This document shows, piece after piece, positions 44,110 through 53,192 of a stretch of DNA of 64,000 bases. Source of the stretch: Thermoflexus hugenholtzii (lineage in GTDB: Bacteria; Chloroflexota; Anaerolineae; Thermoflexales; Thermoflexaceae); NCBI RefSeq assembly GCF_018771565.1, contig NZ_CP076326.1, forward strand, positions 248,001 to 312,000, written 5' to 3'. Position 1 is the stretch's first letter; each line of letters begins with the position of its first letter. The position numbers and the translations under genes are program-made. Below the pieces are notes generated by a model that saw only the letters and a program-made list of their open reading frames with translations, had not been told where the DNA came from and did not search any database.

Positions 44110-44715
44110 CGATGGACATCGGCCTTCTTGCGGCGCTTGCGCGCCGGGCGTCGGCTTTCATGCCGATTGAAATCGGCCTTCTCGGGCGCTTCGCGCCGGG
44201 CGTCGGCCTTCGCCGACGCAAGGGATGTCTTTTCGGTCGGCGCAGGCCGACCGTTGGCCGAGGGCCTTGGCGCCGATTGAAATCGGCCTCCTGAGGCGCT
44301 TGTGTGCCAAGCGTCGGCCTTCGCCGACGCAAGGGATGTTTTTTCGGTCGGCGCAGGCCGACCGTTGGCCGAAGGCCTTGGCGCCGATTGAAATCGGCCT
44401 TCTAAGGCGCTTGCGCGCCAAGCGTCGGCCTTCGCCGACGCAAGGGATGTTTTTTCGGTCGGCGCAGGCCGACCGATGGCCGAGGCCTTCTCGGGCCGAA
44501 TTCATTCGGCCCGCCAGGCCGATCGTTGACCGAAGGCCCTTCGAGGCCGGATTCATCCGGCGTGCCCCGCGCCAAGCGTCGGCCTTCGCCGACGTGAAGA
44601 GTGTCTTTTCGGTCGGCGCAGGCCGACCGATGGCCGAAGGCCTTCTCGGGCCGAATTCATTCGGCCCGCCAGGCCGACCGTCGGCCGAAGGCCCTTGAAG
44701 GTCGAATTCATTCGA
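44110..44715 (-). repeat. compound hairpin repeat array II
   Basis: Fills the 843-base gap between aroQ and manC. A GCCGATT-GA-AATCGGC hairpin recurs at 44162, 44272 and 44383 (period 110-111 bp), each followed by GGCGC-loop-GCGCC, GCGTCGGC-CTTC-GCCGACGC and GGTCGGC-GCAG-GCCGACC hairpins; further on come GCCGAAT-TC-ATTCGGC, GCCGGAT-TC-ATCCGGC and GTCGAAT-TC-ATTCGAC. Read on the minus strand it is the same family as array I. The first 120 bases and last 110 bases of the gap show no feature. Confidence 0.9.
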
Positions 44716-44826
44716 CGCACAGGCTCTCGCGCCGATGAAGGATCCGGGCGGACAGCCGGAGTCGGCCGGCAGGCTCTATTCTCAGCCGGAATCTGCGAAT
44801 CGGCGAAATGCGAGGGGAGGTGGCGG

Positions 44827-45909
44827 ATGGCGGGGGAGATGTTCGCGGTGATCCTGGCGGGGGGCAGCGGCACCCGGCTGTGGCCGCTGAGCCGGCAGAG
44901 CCGCCCCAAGCAGATGCTCCGGCTCCTGGGGGAGCGGACGATGTTCCAGCTGACGGTCGATCGCCTGCTCCCCATGTTCAAGCCGGAGCAGATCCTCGTG
45001 GTGACCGGCCGGGAGCACGCCGAGGAGCTCATGCAGCAGGCCCCGGAGATCCCCCGGGAGAACTTCCTGGTGGAGCCGGTGGGCCGCAACACCGCCCCGG
45101 CCATCGGGCTGGCGGCCCTGCATCTGCGCCGCCGGGATCCCCGGGCCTGCATGGCGGTGTTGCCCGCGGATCACTACATCCGGGACGAGGCCCGCTTCCG
45201 CGCCGTCCTCCGGGCGGCCTTCCAGGTCGCCGAGAGAGGGTTCCTGGTCACCCTGGGCATCCGCCCCACCTATCCGGCCACGGGGTTCGGTTACATCGAA
45301 CGCGGGGAGCTCCTGGGGCGGTTCGGGGGCTTCCTGGCCTACCGGGTGCGGGCCTTCCGGGAGAAGCCCGACCTGGCCACGGCGGAGCGCTTCGTCGCCG
45401 ATGGGCGCCACTCCTGGAACAGCGGGATGTTCATCTGGCGCGTGGACCGCATCCTGGAGGAGATCGCGCGCCATATGCCGGAGCTGGCCGCCGGGCTGCG
45501 GGAGCTGGAGGGCGCCCTGGGGACCCCGGAGGAGGGGGAGGTCCTGCGCCGCATCTGGCCCGGGATGCCCAACACGAGCATCGATTACGGAGTGATGGAG
45601 AAGGCCCAGGAGGTCGCCGTCATCCCCGCCGAGTTCGGCTGGAACGACATCGGCAGCTGGGCCGCCCTGCTCGATATCCTGGCCGGCGACGATCAGAGCA
45701 ACGTGGTCCTGGGCGCGGAGCACCTGGGGCTGGACACCTCGGGCTCGCTGATCTTCGGCAACGGCCGTCTGGTGGCCACCCTGGGCGTCCGGGATCTGAT
45801 CATCGTCGACACCGATGATGTCCTCCTGGTCTGCCACCGCGAGCGCGCCCAGGACGTGCGTCTCCTGGTGGAGGCGCTGAAGCGCGAGGGGCGACAGGAG
45901 TATCTGTAA
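44827..45909 (+). CDS. manC: mannose-1-phosphate guanylyltransferase
   Basis: ManC joins GTP and mannose 1-phosphate to GDP-mannose for glycan and compatible-solute (mannosylglycerate) synthesis. The nucleotidyltransferase signature ILAGGSGTRLWPLSRQSRPKQ opens the protein (shown here within length limits), followed by EPVGRNTAPAIGLAAL, LPADHYI, ATGFGYIERGE, FREKPD, WNSGMFIW, SIDYGVMEKA and GWNDIGSWAAL. At 360 residues it lacks the C-terminal phosphomannose isomerase domain of bifunctional forms. ATG 44827 follows GGGGAGGTGG. It is isolated between hairpin arrays II and III, so its mRNA probably begins and ends in hairpin sequence. Confidence 0.95.
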   Translation: MAGEMFAVILAGGSGTRLWPLSRQSRPKQMLRLLGERTMFQLTVDRLLPMFKPEQILVVTGREHAEELMQQAPEIPRENFLVEPVGRNTAPAIGLAALHLRRRDPRACMAVLPADHYIRDEARFRAVLRAAFQVAERGFLVTLGIRPTYPATGFGYIERGELLGRFGGFLAYRVRAFREKPDLATAERFVADGRHSWNSGMFIWRVDRILEEIARHMPELAAGLRELEGALGTPEEGEVLRRIWPGMPNTSIDYGVMEKAQEVAVIPAEFGWNDIGSWAALLDILAGDDQSNVVLGAEHLGLDTSGSLIFGNGRLVATLGVRDLIIVDTDDVLLVCHRERAQDVRLLVEALKREGRQEYL

Positions 45910-45917
45910 CGGTTTCG

Positions 45918-46358
45918 GGCCGATGGAAATCGGCCTTCTGAGGCGCTTCGCGCCGGGCGTCGGCTTTCATGCCGATTGAAATCGGCCTCCTGAGGCGCTT
46001 GCGCGCCAAGCGTCGGCCTTCGCCGACGCAAGGGATGTCTTTTCGGTCGGCGCAGGCCGACCGTTGGCCGAAGGCCCTTCGAGGCCGGATTCATCCGGCG
46101 CGCCCCGCGCCGGGCGTCGGCCTTCGCCGACGCGAAGAATGACTTCCGGTCGGCGCAGGCCGACCGTTGGCCGAAGGCCCTTCGAGGCCGGATTCATCCG
46201 GCGTGCCCCGCGCCAAGCGTCGGCCTTCGCCGACGCGAAGAATGTCTTTCCGGTCGGCGCAGGCCGACCGGTGGCCGGAGGCCTTCTCGGGCCGAATTCA
46301 TTCGGCCTGCCAGGCCGACCGTCGGCCGAAGGCTCTTTGAGGTCGAATTCATTCGACG
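45918..46358 (-). repeat. compound hairpin repeat array III
   Basis: Fills the manC-topA gap. Same modules and orientation as array II: GCCGAT(G/T)-GA-AATCGGC, GCGTCGGC-CTTC-GCCGACGC, GGTCGGC-GCAG-GCCGACC, GCCGGAT-TC-ATCCGGC twice, GCCGAAT-TC-ATTCGGC and a final GTCGAAT-TC-ATTCGAC that ends 14 bases before ATG 46372 of topA. The ribosome-binding site of topA (GGGAGGGAG) directly follows the last hairpin. Confidence 0.9.
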
Positions 46359-46371
46359 GGAGGGAGTCAGG

Positions 46372-48552
46372 ATGGCGGAGAAGGGGACGCGGCTGGTCAT
46401 CGTGGAATCCCCGGCTAAGGCCCGCACCGTGGGCCGCATCCTGGGCCGGGGCTTCACCGTGAAAGCTTCCATCGGGCACGTGCGGGATCTCCTTAAATCC
46501 CAGCTGGCGGTGGACGTCGAGAACAACTTCAAGCCCACCTACCGGGTGCCCAAAGAGAAACAGGCGGTGGTGCGGGAGCTGCGACAGGCGGTCAAAGAGG
46601 CTGAGGAGGTCTACCTGGCCACCGATCCGGACCGGGAAGGGGAGGCCATCGCCTGGCACCTGACCGAGGTGGCGGACATCCCGCCCTCCAAGCTCCGTCG
46701 CGTCGTCTTCCACGAGATCACCGAGCCGGCGATCCGGGAGGCCTTCGCCCACCCCCGCGGCATCGACATGCAGCTGGTCCACGCCCAGCAGGCCCGGCGC
46801 ATCCTGGACCGGCTGGTGGGCTACAAGCTGAGCCCCCTGCTCTGGGAGAAGGTCCGCGGCCGCCTCTCCGCCGGCCGGGTCCAATCCGTCGCCCTGCGGC
46901 TGATCGTGGAGCGGGAGCGGGAGATCCAGGCCTTCGTCCCCGAGGAATACTGGACCATCGCCGTGGAGCTCTCCAAACTGGACGACGAGCGCGCCTTCCG
47001 CGCCCGGCTGGTCCGCTATCTGGGCCTCGAGCCGGACCTCAAGAACGAGGAGCAGGTGCGCCCGCTGGTGGCGGAGCTGGAGGACGCCCTTTACGTCGTG
47101 GTCAACGTCAAGAAAGGGGAGCGGCGGCGGCGGCCGGCGGCGCCTTTCACCACCAGCACGATGCAGCAGGAGGCCTCCCGCCGCCTGGGCTTCACCGCCC
47201 GCCGCACCATGGCCGTCGCCCAGCAGCTCTACGAGGGCCTGCCCCTGGGCGAGGAAGGCTCCGTGGGCCTCATCACCTATATGCGCACGGACTCCACGAA
47301 CGTCTCCCCTCTGGCCCAGGAGGAGGCGCGGCGCTTCATCGCCCAGGCCTACGGGGAGCACCTGCTGCCGCCGGAGCCTCCGGTCTACAAGACCCGGGCC
47401 CGCATCGCCCAGGAGGCCCACGAGGCCATCCGCCCCACCTCCGTGTTCCGGACGCCGGAATCGGTGAAGCCCTATCTGGACCGCGATCAGTATCGCCTCT
47501 ACGAGCTGATCTGGAAGCGCTTCATCGCCAGCCAGATGGCCCCCGCCATCCTGGACACGATGACCGTAGAGATCGTGGCCGTGCCCCGCGCCCTGATCGC
47601 CGACGGGGAGATCCCCCTGGAGGCCCTGGAGAATCCCCGCTACCTCTTCCGCGCCACCGGCTCCGCCATCCGCTTCCCCGGCTTCCTGGTGGTCTACGAG
47701 GAGGCCCGGGAGGAGGACGTCAAGCCGGAGGAGGAGGAAGAGGGGGGCGGGCTGTTGCCGCCCCTGGAGCCCAACGAGCGGCTGCGGCTGTGGCGGGTGC
47801 TCCCGGAGCAGCATTTCACCCAGCCGCCGCCCCGCTACACCGAAGCCTCCCTGATCAAGACCCTGGAGGAGCTGGGCATCGGCCGGCCCAGCACCTACGC
47901 CCCCATCCTCTCCACCCTCTTCCAGCGAGGCTACGTCGAGCGGGTGGACAAGCGCCTGGTCCCCACCCCCCTGGGGATCACCGTCACCGACCTGCTGGTC
48001 CAGCACTTCCCCGACATCATGGACGTGAACTTCACGGCCCGGATGGAGGAGGACCTGGACCGCATCGCCGCCGGGGAGGAGGATTGGGTGGAGGTGCTGC
48101 GGCGCTTCTACGGGCCCTTCGAGCAGCGGCTCCAGGAGGCCCTGGCCAGGATCCAGAAGGTCTCCCTGGACCATGAGGTGCTGGACGAGCAATGCCCGGA
48201 GTGCGGCGCCCCGCTGCAAATCCGCTACGGGCGGTTCGGGAAGTTCGTCGGATGCACCCGCTTCCCGGAGTGCCGCTACACCCGGCCTTTCTTCAACAAG
48301 CTGGGGGTGCCGTGCCCGCAGTGCGGCGGGGAGCTGCTGGAGAAGAAGAGCAAGCGGGGGCGCACCTTCTACGGCTGCAGCAACTGGCCGACCTGCAACT
48401 TCACCACCTGGAAGCGCCCCCTGACCGTCCGCTGCCCGCATTGCGGCGGCCTCCTGGTGCAGGAGGATCGGGAGAACGCCCGCTGCCTCAAATGCGAGGC
48501 CGTCGTGCCGCTGGCCGAGCTGGAGCCGGAGGAGGCCGGGGAGGAGGCGTAA
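46372..48552 (+). CDS. topA: DNA topoisomerase I
   Basis: Type IA topoisomerase that relaxes negative supercoils. TOPRIM domain at the N-terminus (LVIVESPAKARTVGRIL; LATDPDREGEAIAWHL), catalytic Tyr303 in GLITYMRTDS, and a C-terminal tail with three zinc-finger units (CPECGAPL...CTRFPEC, CPQCGGELL...CSNWPTC, CPHCGGLL...CLKC). Full length at 726 residues. ATG 46372 follows GGGAGGGAG directly after hairpin array III, an unusual leader that could influence expression. The downstream gene starts 34 bases after the stop. Confidence 0.97.
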   Translation: MAEKGTRLVIVESPAKARTVGRILGRGFTVKASIGHVRDLLKSQLAVDVENNFKPTYRVPKEKQAVVRELRQAVKEAEEVYLATDPDREGEAIAWHLTEVADIPPSKLRRVVFHEITEPAIREAFAHPRGIDMQLVHAQQARRILDRLVGYKLSPLLWEKVRGRLSAGRVQSVALRLIVEREREIQAFVPEEYWTIAVELSKLDDERAFRARLVRYLGLEPDLKNEEQVRPLVAELEDALYVVVNVKKGERRRRPAAPFTTSTMQQEASRRLGFTARRTMAVAQQLYEGLPLGEEGSVGLITYMRTDSTNVSPLAQEEARRFIAQAYGEHLLPPEPPVYKTRARIAQEAHEAIRPTSVFRTPESVKPYLDRDQYRLYELIWKRFIASQMAPAILDTMTVEIVAVPRALIADGEIPLEALENPRYLFRATGSAIRFPGFLVVYEEAREEDVKPEEEEEGGGLLPPLEPNERLRLWRVLPEQHFTQPPPRYTEASLIKTLEELGIGRPSTYAPILSTLFQRGYVERVDKRLVPTPLGITVTDLLVQHFPDIMDVNFTARMEEDLDRIAAGEEDWVEVLRRFYGPFEQRLQEALARIQKVSLDHEVLDEQCPECGAPLQIRYGRFGKFVGCTRFPECRYTRPFFNKLGVPCPQCGGELLEKKSKRGRTFYGCSNWPTCNFTTWKRPLTVRCPHCGGLLVQEDRENARCLKCEAVVPLAELEPEEAGEEA

Positions 48553-48586
48553 GGAACGCCTCCGGCGCCGGCGGGAAAGGAGGACG

Positions 48587-49708
48587 ATGCGGATCCGTGC
48601 GGTGACGGTGTTCGGCGCGCCTGTAGAGGAAGAGATCCGCCGGGCCGGGGCCCTGGCCCGGGCGGCGCGGGAAGCCCTCGCGGCGGCCGGCTACGAGGTC
48701 CAGACCCTCCGGCTGGCCTTGCCCCCGCCTGAGCCTTCGGAGGCGCCGGAGGCCTTCCTCGCCCGCGCCCGCGCGCAGGAGGCCCTGGCGCAGGAGGCCG
48801 GCTTCGATTACCTCAGCGTGGGCCCTGTGGGGCCGCTGGCCCCGCATATCCCCCGCCTCCTCGCGGAGACCCGAAGCGTCTTCGCTGCCCTCGCCCTGAG
48901 CCGGGAGGCGGACGCCCGAGCGGCCGCGCGGGTCATCCGGGAGAACGCAGCCGTGGCCCCGGACGGCTTCGCCAACCTCCGGTTCGCCGCCCTGGCCGGC
49001 GTGCCCCCGCTGTGCCCCTTCTTCCCGGCCGCCTACCACGACGGCGGCCCCATGGCCCTCGCCCTGGCCACCGAGGCCGCCGATCTCGCCGTCGAGGCCG
49101 CCCGGGCCGCCCAGGACCCTCCGGCGGCCTGCGCCATGATCCAGGCCCAGGTGGAGGCCATCGGACGGCAGCTCGGCGCCCTGCTCCGGCCGATCGCCGC
49201 CGCCTTCGGCGCCCGCTTCGCCGGCGTCGACTTCTCCCTGGCGCCCTTCCCCGAGCCTGAGCGCAGCATCGGGACGGCCATCGAAGCCCTCAGTGGGGTT
49301 CCCTTCGGGGCGTCCGGCACCCTGGCCGTCATCGCCGGGCTGGCGGCCGCCCTCCACGCCGCGGACTTCCCCCGAACCGGCTTCTGCGGGGTGATGCTCC
49401 CGGTGCTGGAGGACGCTATCCTCGCCCGGCGGGCCGCCGAGGGCGCCTTCGGCCTTCCCCATCTGTTGCTCTACTCCGCGGTCTGCGGGACCGGGCTGGA
49501 CACCGTCCCGCTCCCCGGCTCGACGCCGGAGGGCGCCCTGATCCGGATCCTGGAGGACCTGCGGGCGCTGAGCGAGCGGCTCCGCAAGCCCCTCACCGCC
49601 CGCCTGATGCCCATCCCCGGCCGGGAGCCCGGGGATCCCGTCCGCTTCGATTTCGCCTACCTGGCCCCCTCCGCCGTCCTGACGGTCCCGGATCTGGACA
49701 TGCGTTGA
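48587..49708 (+). CDS. DUF711 (UPF0210) family protein
   Basis: 373 residues. The conserved segments CPFFPAAYHDGGPMALALATE, FGASGTLAVIAGLAAAL and TGFCGVMLPVLEDAILARR identify the DUF711 family, whose structure is related to pyruvate-formate-lyase-like barrels but whose function is unknown; some members sit beside ACT-domain proteins, which is not the case here. ATG 48587 has AAAGGAGG upstream. It lies between topA and the DUF512 gene with gaps of 34 and 25 bases, probably one transcript. Confidence 0.85.
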   Translation: MRIRAVTVFGAPVEEEIRRAGALARAAREALAAAGYEVQTLRLALPPPEPSEAPEAFLARARAQEALAQEAGFDYLSVGPVGPLAPHIPRLLAETRSVFAALALSREADARAAARVIRENAAVAPDGFANLRFAALAGVPPLCPFFPAAYHDGGPMALALATEAADLAVEAARAAQDPPAACAMIQAQVEAIGRQLGALLRPIAAAFGARFAGVDFSLAPFPEPERSIGTAIEALSGVPFGASGTLAVIAGLAAALHAADFPRTGFCGVMLPVLEDAILARRAAEGAFGLPHLLLYSAVCGTGLDTVPLPGSTPEGALIRILEDLRALSERLRKPLTARLMPIPGREPGDPVRFDFAYLAPSAVLTVPDLDMR

Positions 49709-49733
49709 AGGGGATCCTTTCCCGGAGGCTTCC

Positions 49734-51149
49734 ATGTCCCGTCCCATTCGTGTCCCGCCGGAGTTCTGCGTCCCCGAGCGGCCCCGCCCGCAGGAGACCG
49801 CGGGGCTCATCCGGTCGGTCGACCCGGACAGCTGGGGCGCGCGAGTGGGGATCCGGCCGGGGGATCTGCTGCTGCGGGTCAACGGGCATCCGGTGGAGGA
49901 CATCATCGACGTTCAGTTCTACGCCGCGGAGGATCACGTCGTGATGGAGGTGTGGCGGGACGGGCAGCTGTTGCGGCTGGGCGGGCCGCGGGAGGAGGGG
50001 GAGCCCCTGGGGCTGACCTTCGCCCATCCGACCTTCGACATCGACATCCGCCGCTGCAACAACCTGTGCCCCTTCTGTTTCGTCCTCCAGACCCCGAAGG
50101 GCATGCGCCGCACGCTTTACATCAAGGACGACGATTACCGTTACTCCTTCCTGTATGGGCACTTCGTTACCCTGACCAACCTGGCCGAGCGCGACTGGCG
50201 GCGCATCGTCGAGCAGCGCCTTTCCCCGCTTTACATCTCCGTCCACGCCACCGACCCGGAGGTCCGTCGACGGGCGCTGCGCAACCCTCAGGCTCCGGAC
50301 ATCATGGCCCAGCTGCGCTGGCTGGCGGAGCACGGCATCGAGATGCACACCCAGATTGTGGTGACGCCCGGGCTGAACGACGGGGAGATCCTGGAGCGCA
50401 GCGTGTTCGACCTGGCCACCCTGTGGCCCCACATCCGCTCCGTGAGCGTGGTGCCGGTGGGCGTGACCCGCTTCCAGCGCTACGGGGTGCGCCCGAACAC
50501 CCGGGAGGAGGCCCGGCGAGTGCTGCGGGCGGTCCACGCCTGGCAGCGGGCCTTCCGCCGGCAGCTCGGGGTGGGGTTCGTCTACGCCACCGACGAGTGG
50601 TATCTCTCCCTCGGACGTCCGGTCCCCTCCAAACGGGCCTACGACGGGCTGCAGCTGCAGGAGAACGGGCTGGGGATGGTCCGGGACTTCCTGGAGGATT
50701 ACCGGCGGGTGAAGCGGCTGCTGGACCGGCGGCGGCCTCGCGATCTGGCCGGGCGGCGGGCGACGCTGGTCACCGCCACCCTCTTCGCGCCGGTCCTGGA
50801 GCGGGTCGTTCGGGATTTCAACCGGCGCGCCGGGACGGCCCTGGAGGTGGTCCCGGTGGTCAACACCCGTCTGGGGGAGACCATCACCGTGGCGGGGCTG
50901 TTGATGGCGGAGGACGTGATCGCCCAGCTGAGGCCGCGCCCGTTGGGGGAGCTGGTGGTGCTCCCCCGGATCATGTTCGACCACCCGGATGGGATCTCCC
51001 TCGACGATCGCACCCCGTGGGACATCGCGAAGGCCCTGGGCCGGCCGGTGGCCCTGGCCCGCACCATGCGGGAGGTCCTGGGGCTGCTCCACGGGCGCGG
51101 CCGGGAGCGCTTCGATCCGGATGCCGAGGGACTCTTCAACGGCGGATGA
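49734..51149 (+). CDS. DUF512 radical-SAM protein with N-terminal PDZ domain
   Basis: 471 residues. A PDZ-like domain (residues about 25-80, SWGARVGIRPGDLLLRVNG), a radical-SAM core with the canonical C-x3-C-x2-C cluster at C108, C112 and C115 (RRCNNLCPFCF), and the C-terminal DUF512 domain (ATLFAPVLERVVRDF, LLMAEDVIAQL). Proteins of this plan are widespread in Clostridia and Chloroflexota; the reaction is unknown. Start ATG 49734 follows CCCGGAGG. Cotranscription with DUF711 is likely. Confidence 0.9.
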   Translation: MSRPIRVPPEFCVPERPRPQETAGLIRSVDPDSWGARVGIRPGDLLLRVNGHPVEDIIDVQFYAAEDHVVMEVWRDGQLLRLGGPREEGEPLGLTFAHPTFDIDIRRCNNLCPFCFVLQTPKGMRRTLYIKDDDYRYSFLYGHFVTLTNLAERDWRRIVEQRLSPLYISVHATDPEVRRRALRNPQAPDIMAQLRWLAEHGIEMHTQIVVTPGLNDGEILERSVFDLATLWPHIRSVSVVPVGVTRFQRYGVRPNTREEARRVLRAVHAWQRAFRRQLGVGFVYATDEWYLSLGRPVPSKRAYDGLQLQENGLGMVRDFLEDYRRVKRLLDRRRPRDLAGRRATLVTATLFAPVLERVVRDFNRRAGTALEVVPVVNTRLGETITVAGLLMAEDVIAQLRPRPLGELVVLPRIMFDHPDGISLDDRTPWDIAKALGRPVALARTMREVLGLLHGRGRERFDPDAEGLFNGG

Positions 51150-51225
51150 GGGAATCCCCGAGCGGGCGCCCGCGGGCGTCGGCGGCGGTCGGGACGGAGG
51201 CATCCAGCGGCAGGAGAGGAGCGCG

Positions 51226-52062
51226 ATGGATCTGATCAGCGTCGTGTGGGAGGTGCGGCCGGAGCGGGCCGCCTCGTTGCCCCGCTGGCTGGGCTACGCG
51301 GTGTATGGGGCGGTGCTGCGGCGGCTGGCGGAACGGGATGCGGCGCGGGCCGGGGAGGTGCATGAGGCGGAGGGGCCGTCGGGCCTCACCTGCTCCACCC
51401 TGATGGGGCCTCGGGAGGGGGAGGCGGTGGATCCGGGGCGGGTGTATCGCCTGCGGGTGACGGCCTATCGGCCGGAGCTGGCCCCGCTCATCGATCCGGA
51501 GGGGGGCGCCCTGTGGGGGGAGGGGGAGCGGATCGAGCTGGAGGGCGTCCCCTTCCGGGTGGAGCGGGTGATCCGGGAGGGGGATCCGTGGGCGGGGTGG
51601 ACGACGTATGAGGGGCTGATCGCGCGGTATGGGCGGACGCCGCGGGCGTGGCCCCGGGAGGTGGCCTTGCAGTTCACCTCGCCGACGGCCTTTCGGGACG
51701 GGGAGCGGTGGAACCCGCTACCGGTTCCGGAGGCGGTGTTTGGGCATTTGATGGAGAAGTGGAACCGGTTTGCGCCGGCGGTGCTGCCGGAGGCCTTGCG
51801 GGAGATGGTGGCGGCGCGGGTGGGGGTGGCGCGGTTCGATCTGTCGAGCCGGGCGGTGCGGGTGAAGGAGGGGGTGCGCATCGGGTGCGTGGGGCAGGTG
51901 AGATATCGGGTGCTGGGGGAGGATCGGTATCTGCAGGCGATGGTGCACCTGCTGGCGGAGTTCGCCCGGTATGCGGGGGTGGGGATCCTGACCGGGATGG
52001 GGATGGGCCAGGCGCGGGCCCTCCGGGAGGAGGAGCGCCCGGAGCCGGAGGCCGAGGCCTGA
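51226..52062 (+). CDS. cas6: Cas6-type CRISPR RNA endoribonuclease (orphan)
   Basis: 278 residues of the RAMP superfamily. The second half shows the Cas6 C-terminal pattern: LQFTSPTAFRDGERWNPLPVPE, VFGHLMEKWNRFAPAVLP, GCVGQVRYRVLG and the Gly-rich loop AGVGILTGMGMGQA near the end. Cas6 cleaves pre-crRNA within repeats. A possible catalytic His is not obvious in the N-terminal half. ATG 51226 follows CAGGAGAGGAG. No cas1, cas2 or effector gene is in the window; a two-repeat CRISPR remnant starts 59 bases downstream. It may serve arrays elsewhere in the genome. Confidence 0.75.
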   Translation: MDLISVVWEVRPERAASLPRWLGYAVYGAVLRRLAERDAARAGEVHEAEGPSGLTCSTLMGPREGEAVDPGRVYRLRVTAYRPELAPLIDPEGGALWGEGERIELEGVPFRVERVIREGDPWAGWTTYEGLIARYGRTPRAWPREVALQFTSPTAFRDGERWNPLPVPEAVFGHLMEKWNRFAPAVLPEALREMVAARVGVARFDLSSRAVRVKEGVRIGCVGQVRYRVLGEDRYLQAMVHLLAEFARYAGVGILTGMGMGQARALREEERPEPEAEA

Positions 52063-52121
52063 ACCCCCGCCCCTCGCACGTGCGTCCACCCCGCTCAAAA
52101 ATCGTCCGCGGACCCCCATGG

Positions 52122-52233
52122 GGAAGCAGGAACGCCGTGGTGGCATTGAAAGCTATGACCTTGAAACTCAGAGGTGGGGTCACCATGGGGGTTGCCGTCT
52201 GAGGAAGCCGGAACGCTGGGGTGGGATTGAAAC
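52122..52233 (+). CRISPR. two-repeat CRISPR remnant
   Basis: Two 31-base related sequences, 52122-52152 and 52203-52233, match at 26 positions and share GGAAGC, GGAACGC and the ATTGAAA ending typical of CRISPR repeats. The 50-base interval between them would be the single spacer. The last repeat abuts the stop codon of the minus-strand gene. Divergence between the copies points to a decayed mini-array rather than an active one. Confidence 0.55.
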
Positions 52234-53192
52234 TATCCCACTGTCACCGTCAGCGACCACTCCGCCTCCTGCAGCGGGGGGAGCAGGCCGAAGGTTCCCC
52301 ATTCCCGCATCGCCGCCGTCAGGTCGTCCGGCGCCCCGATCCCCGGCTCGAACGCCAGATTGCGATACGGCGGCGTCCCCGCCCCCGACCAGCCCCCCGC
52401 GTTGATCCACAGCCCCAAATCGGTCACCGGACCTCGCCAGCGCACCTCCCACCACGTCCCCTCCGGCCGCACCAGGCGCGCCCACGACGCCGCCGGCCGC
52501 AGGAACACCTTCACCGCCCAGCCCCCCGCCGGGTCCGGCTCCCGCAGGTCCACCTCGCCCCCCGCCACCGGCAACCGCGGCCACTCAAACGTCGTCGCCG
52601 CCGGCGAAAGGCCCACCGCCCCCGCCACCCGCCCCGCCGCCGGCCCCGGCACCAGCAGCCGCGTCCCCCGCTCCAGCGGGAACAAAGGATGCGCCGCCCA
52701 CAGGAAATACAGGGTGTGCTCGGACCGGTTCTCCACCCGGTAGCGCAAATGCGCCGAGGGACGGCCCGCCTCCATCGTCAGAAGGCGTTCGAAGCGATAC
52801 GGCAGGAGGCGCCCCTCAACGCGTCCGCGGACGAAGAGCCGCTCCCCTTCGATCCAGGCCTCCACCGCCCAGGGCTGGGACCACAGCTCCCCGTGATCGG
52901 GGAGCGGCATCCCCGCCCACGGCTCCGCCGGATAAACCCCCGGCGCCACCGAGGGGAAGCACTCGTCCCACCCTCCCAGGTCGAAGGCCGCCACATACGA
53001 GGCCCCGGGTTCCGGCCGGCGCCACGGCAAATACGGGTTGCGCCACAGCCAGGAGACCCCCCGCCGCCGATCCTCCCACGCGGCGATCTTGCCCCCCAGC
53101 TCCGGCACCAGGGTCAGCGCCAGGGGCCCGTTCGTCACCCACAGCGCCCGGAACCCCTCTTCCTCCCTTTCCTCCACCCGCAGGACGCTCAT
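52233..53192 (-). CDS. galactose-mutarotase-like (aldose-epimerase fold) protein
   Basis: 319 residues with the beta-supersandwich pattern of the aldose 1-epimerase/DUF5107-like group: LALTLVPELGGKIAAWEDRR at the start, GGWDECFPSVAPGVYP, LPDHGELWSQPW with a conserved His, YRVENRSEHTLYFLWAAHPLF and a C-terminal W-R-G-P-V-x-D-L-G segment. It probably binds a sugar or sugar phosphate; the exact reaction is unknown. Its ATG overlaps the stop of the PII-like gene by four bases, so the three minus-strand genes 54779-52233 are likely one operon. Confidence 0.75.
   Translation of the reverse strand: MSVLRVEEREEEGFRALWVTNGPLALTLVPELGGKIAAWEDRRRGVSWLWRNPYLPWRRPEPGASYVAAFDLGGWDECFPSVAPGVYPAEPWAGMPLPDHGELWSQPWAVEAWIEGERLFVRGRVEGRLLPYRFERLLTMEAGRPSAHLRYRVENRSEHTLYFLWAAHPLFPLERGTRLLVPGPAAGRVAGAVGLSPAATTFEWPRLPVAGGEVDLREPDPAGGWAVKVFLRPAASWARLVRPEGTWWEVRWRGPVTDLGLWINAGGWSGAGTPPYRNLAFEPGIGAPDDLTAAMREWGTFGLLPPLQEAEWSLTVTVG

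Noticed and set aside
45967-48441. Very long antisense open frame opposite topA (and similar long antisense frames opposite nrdJ, comM, lepA, the secreted protein gene and the SARP-type regulator)
   Set aside because: They mirror real genes, have low-complexity Gly/Arg/Pro/His-rich or Gln-rich translations, no family motifs and no ribosome-binding sites. High GC leaves few stop codons in shadow frames.
52063-52240. A larger CRISPR array after cas6
   Set aside because: Only two related repeats are present; the minus-strand gene begins its coding region right at the second.
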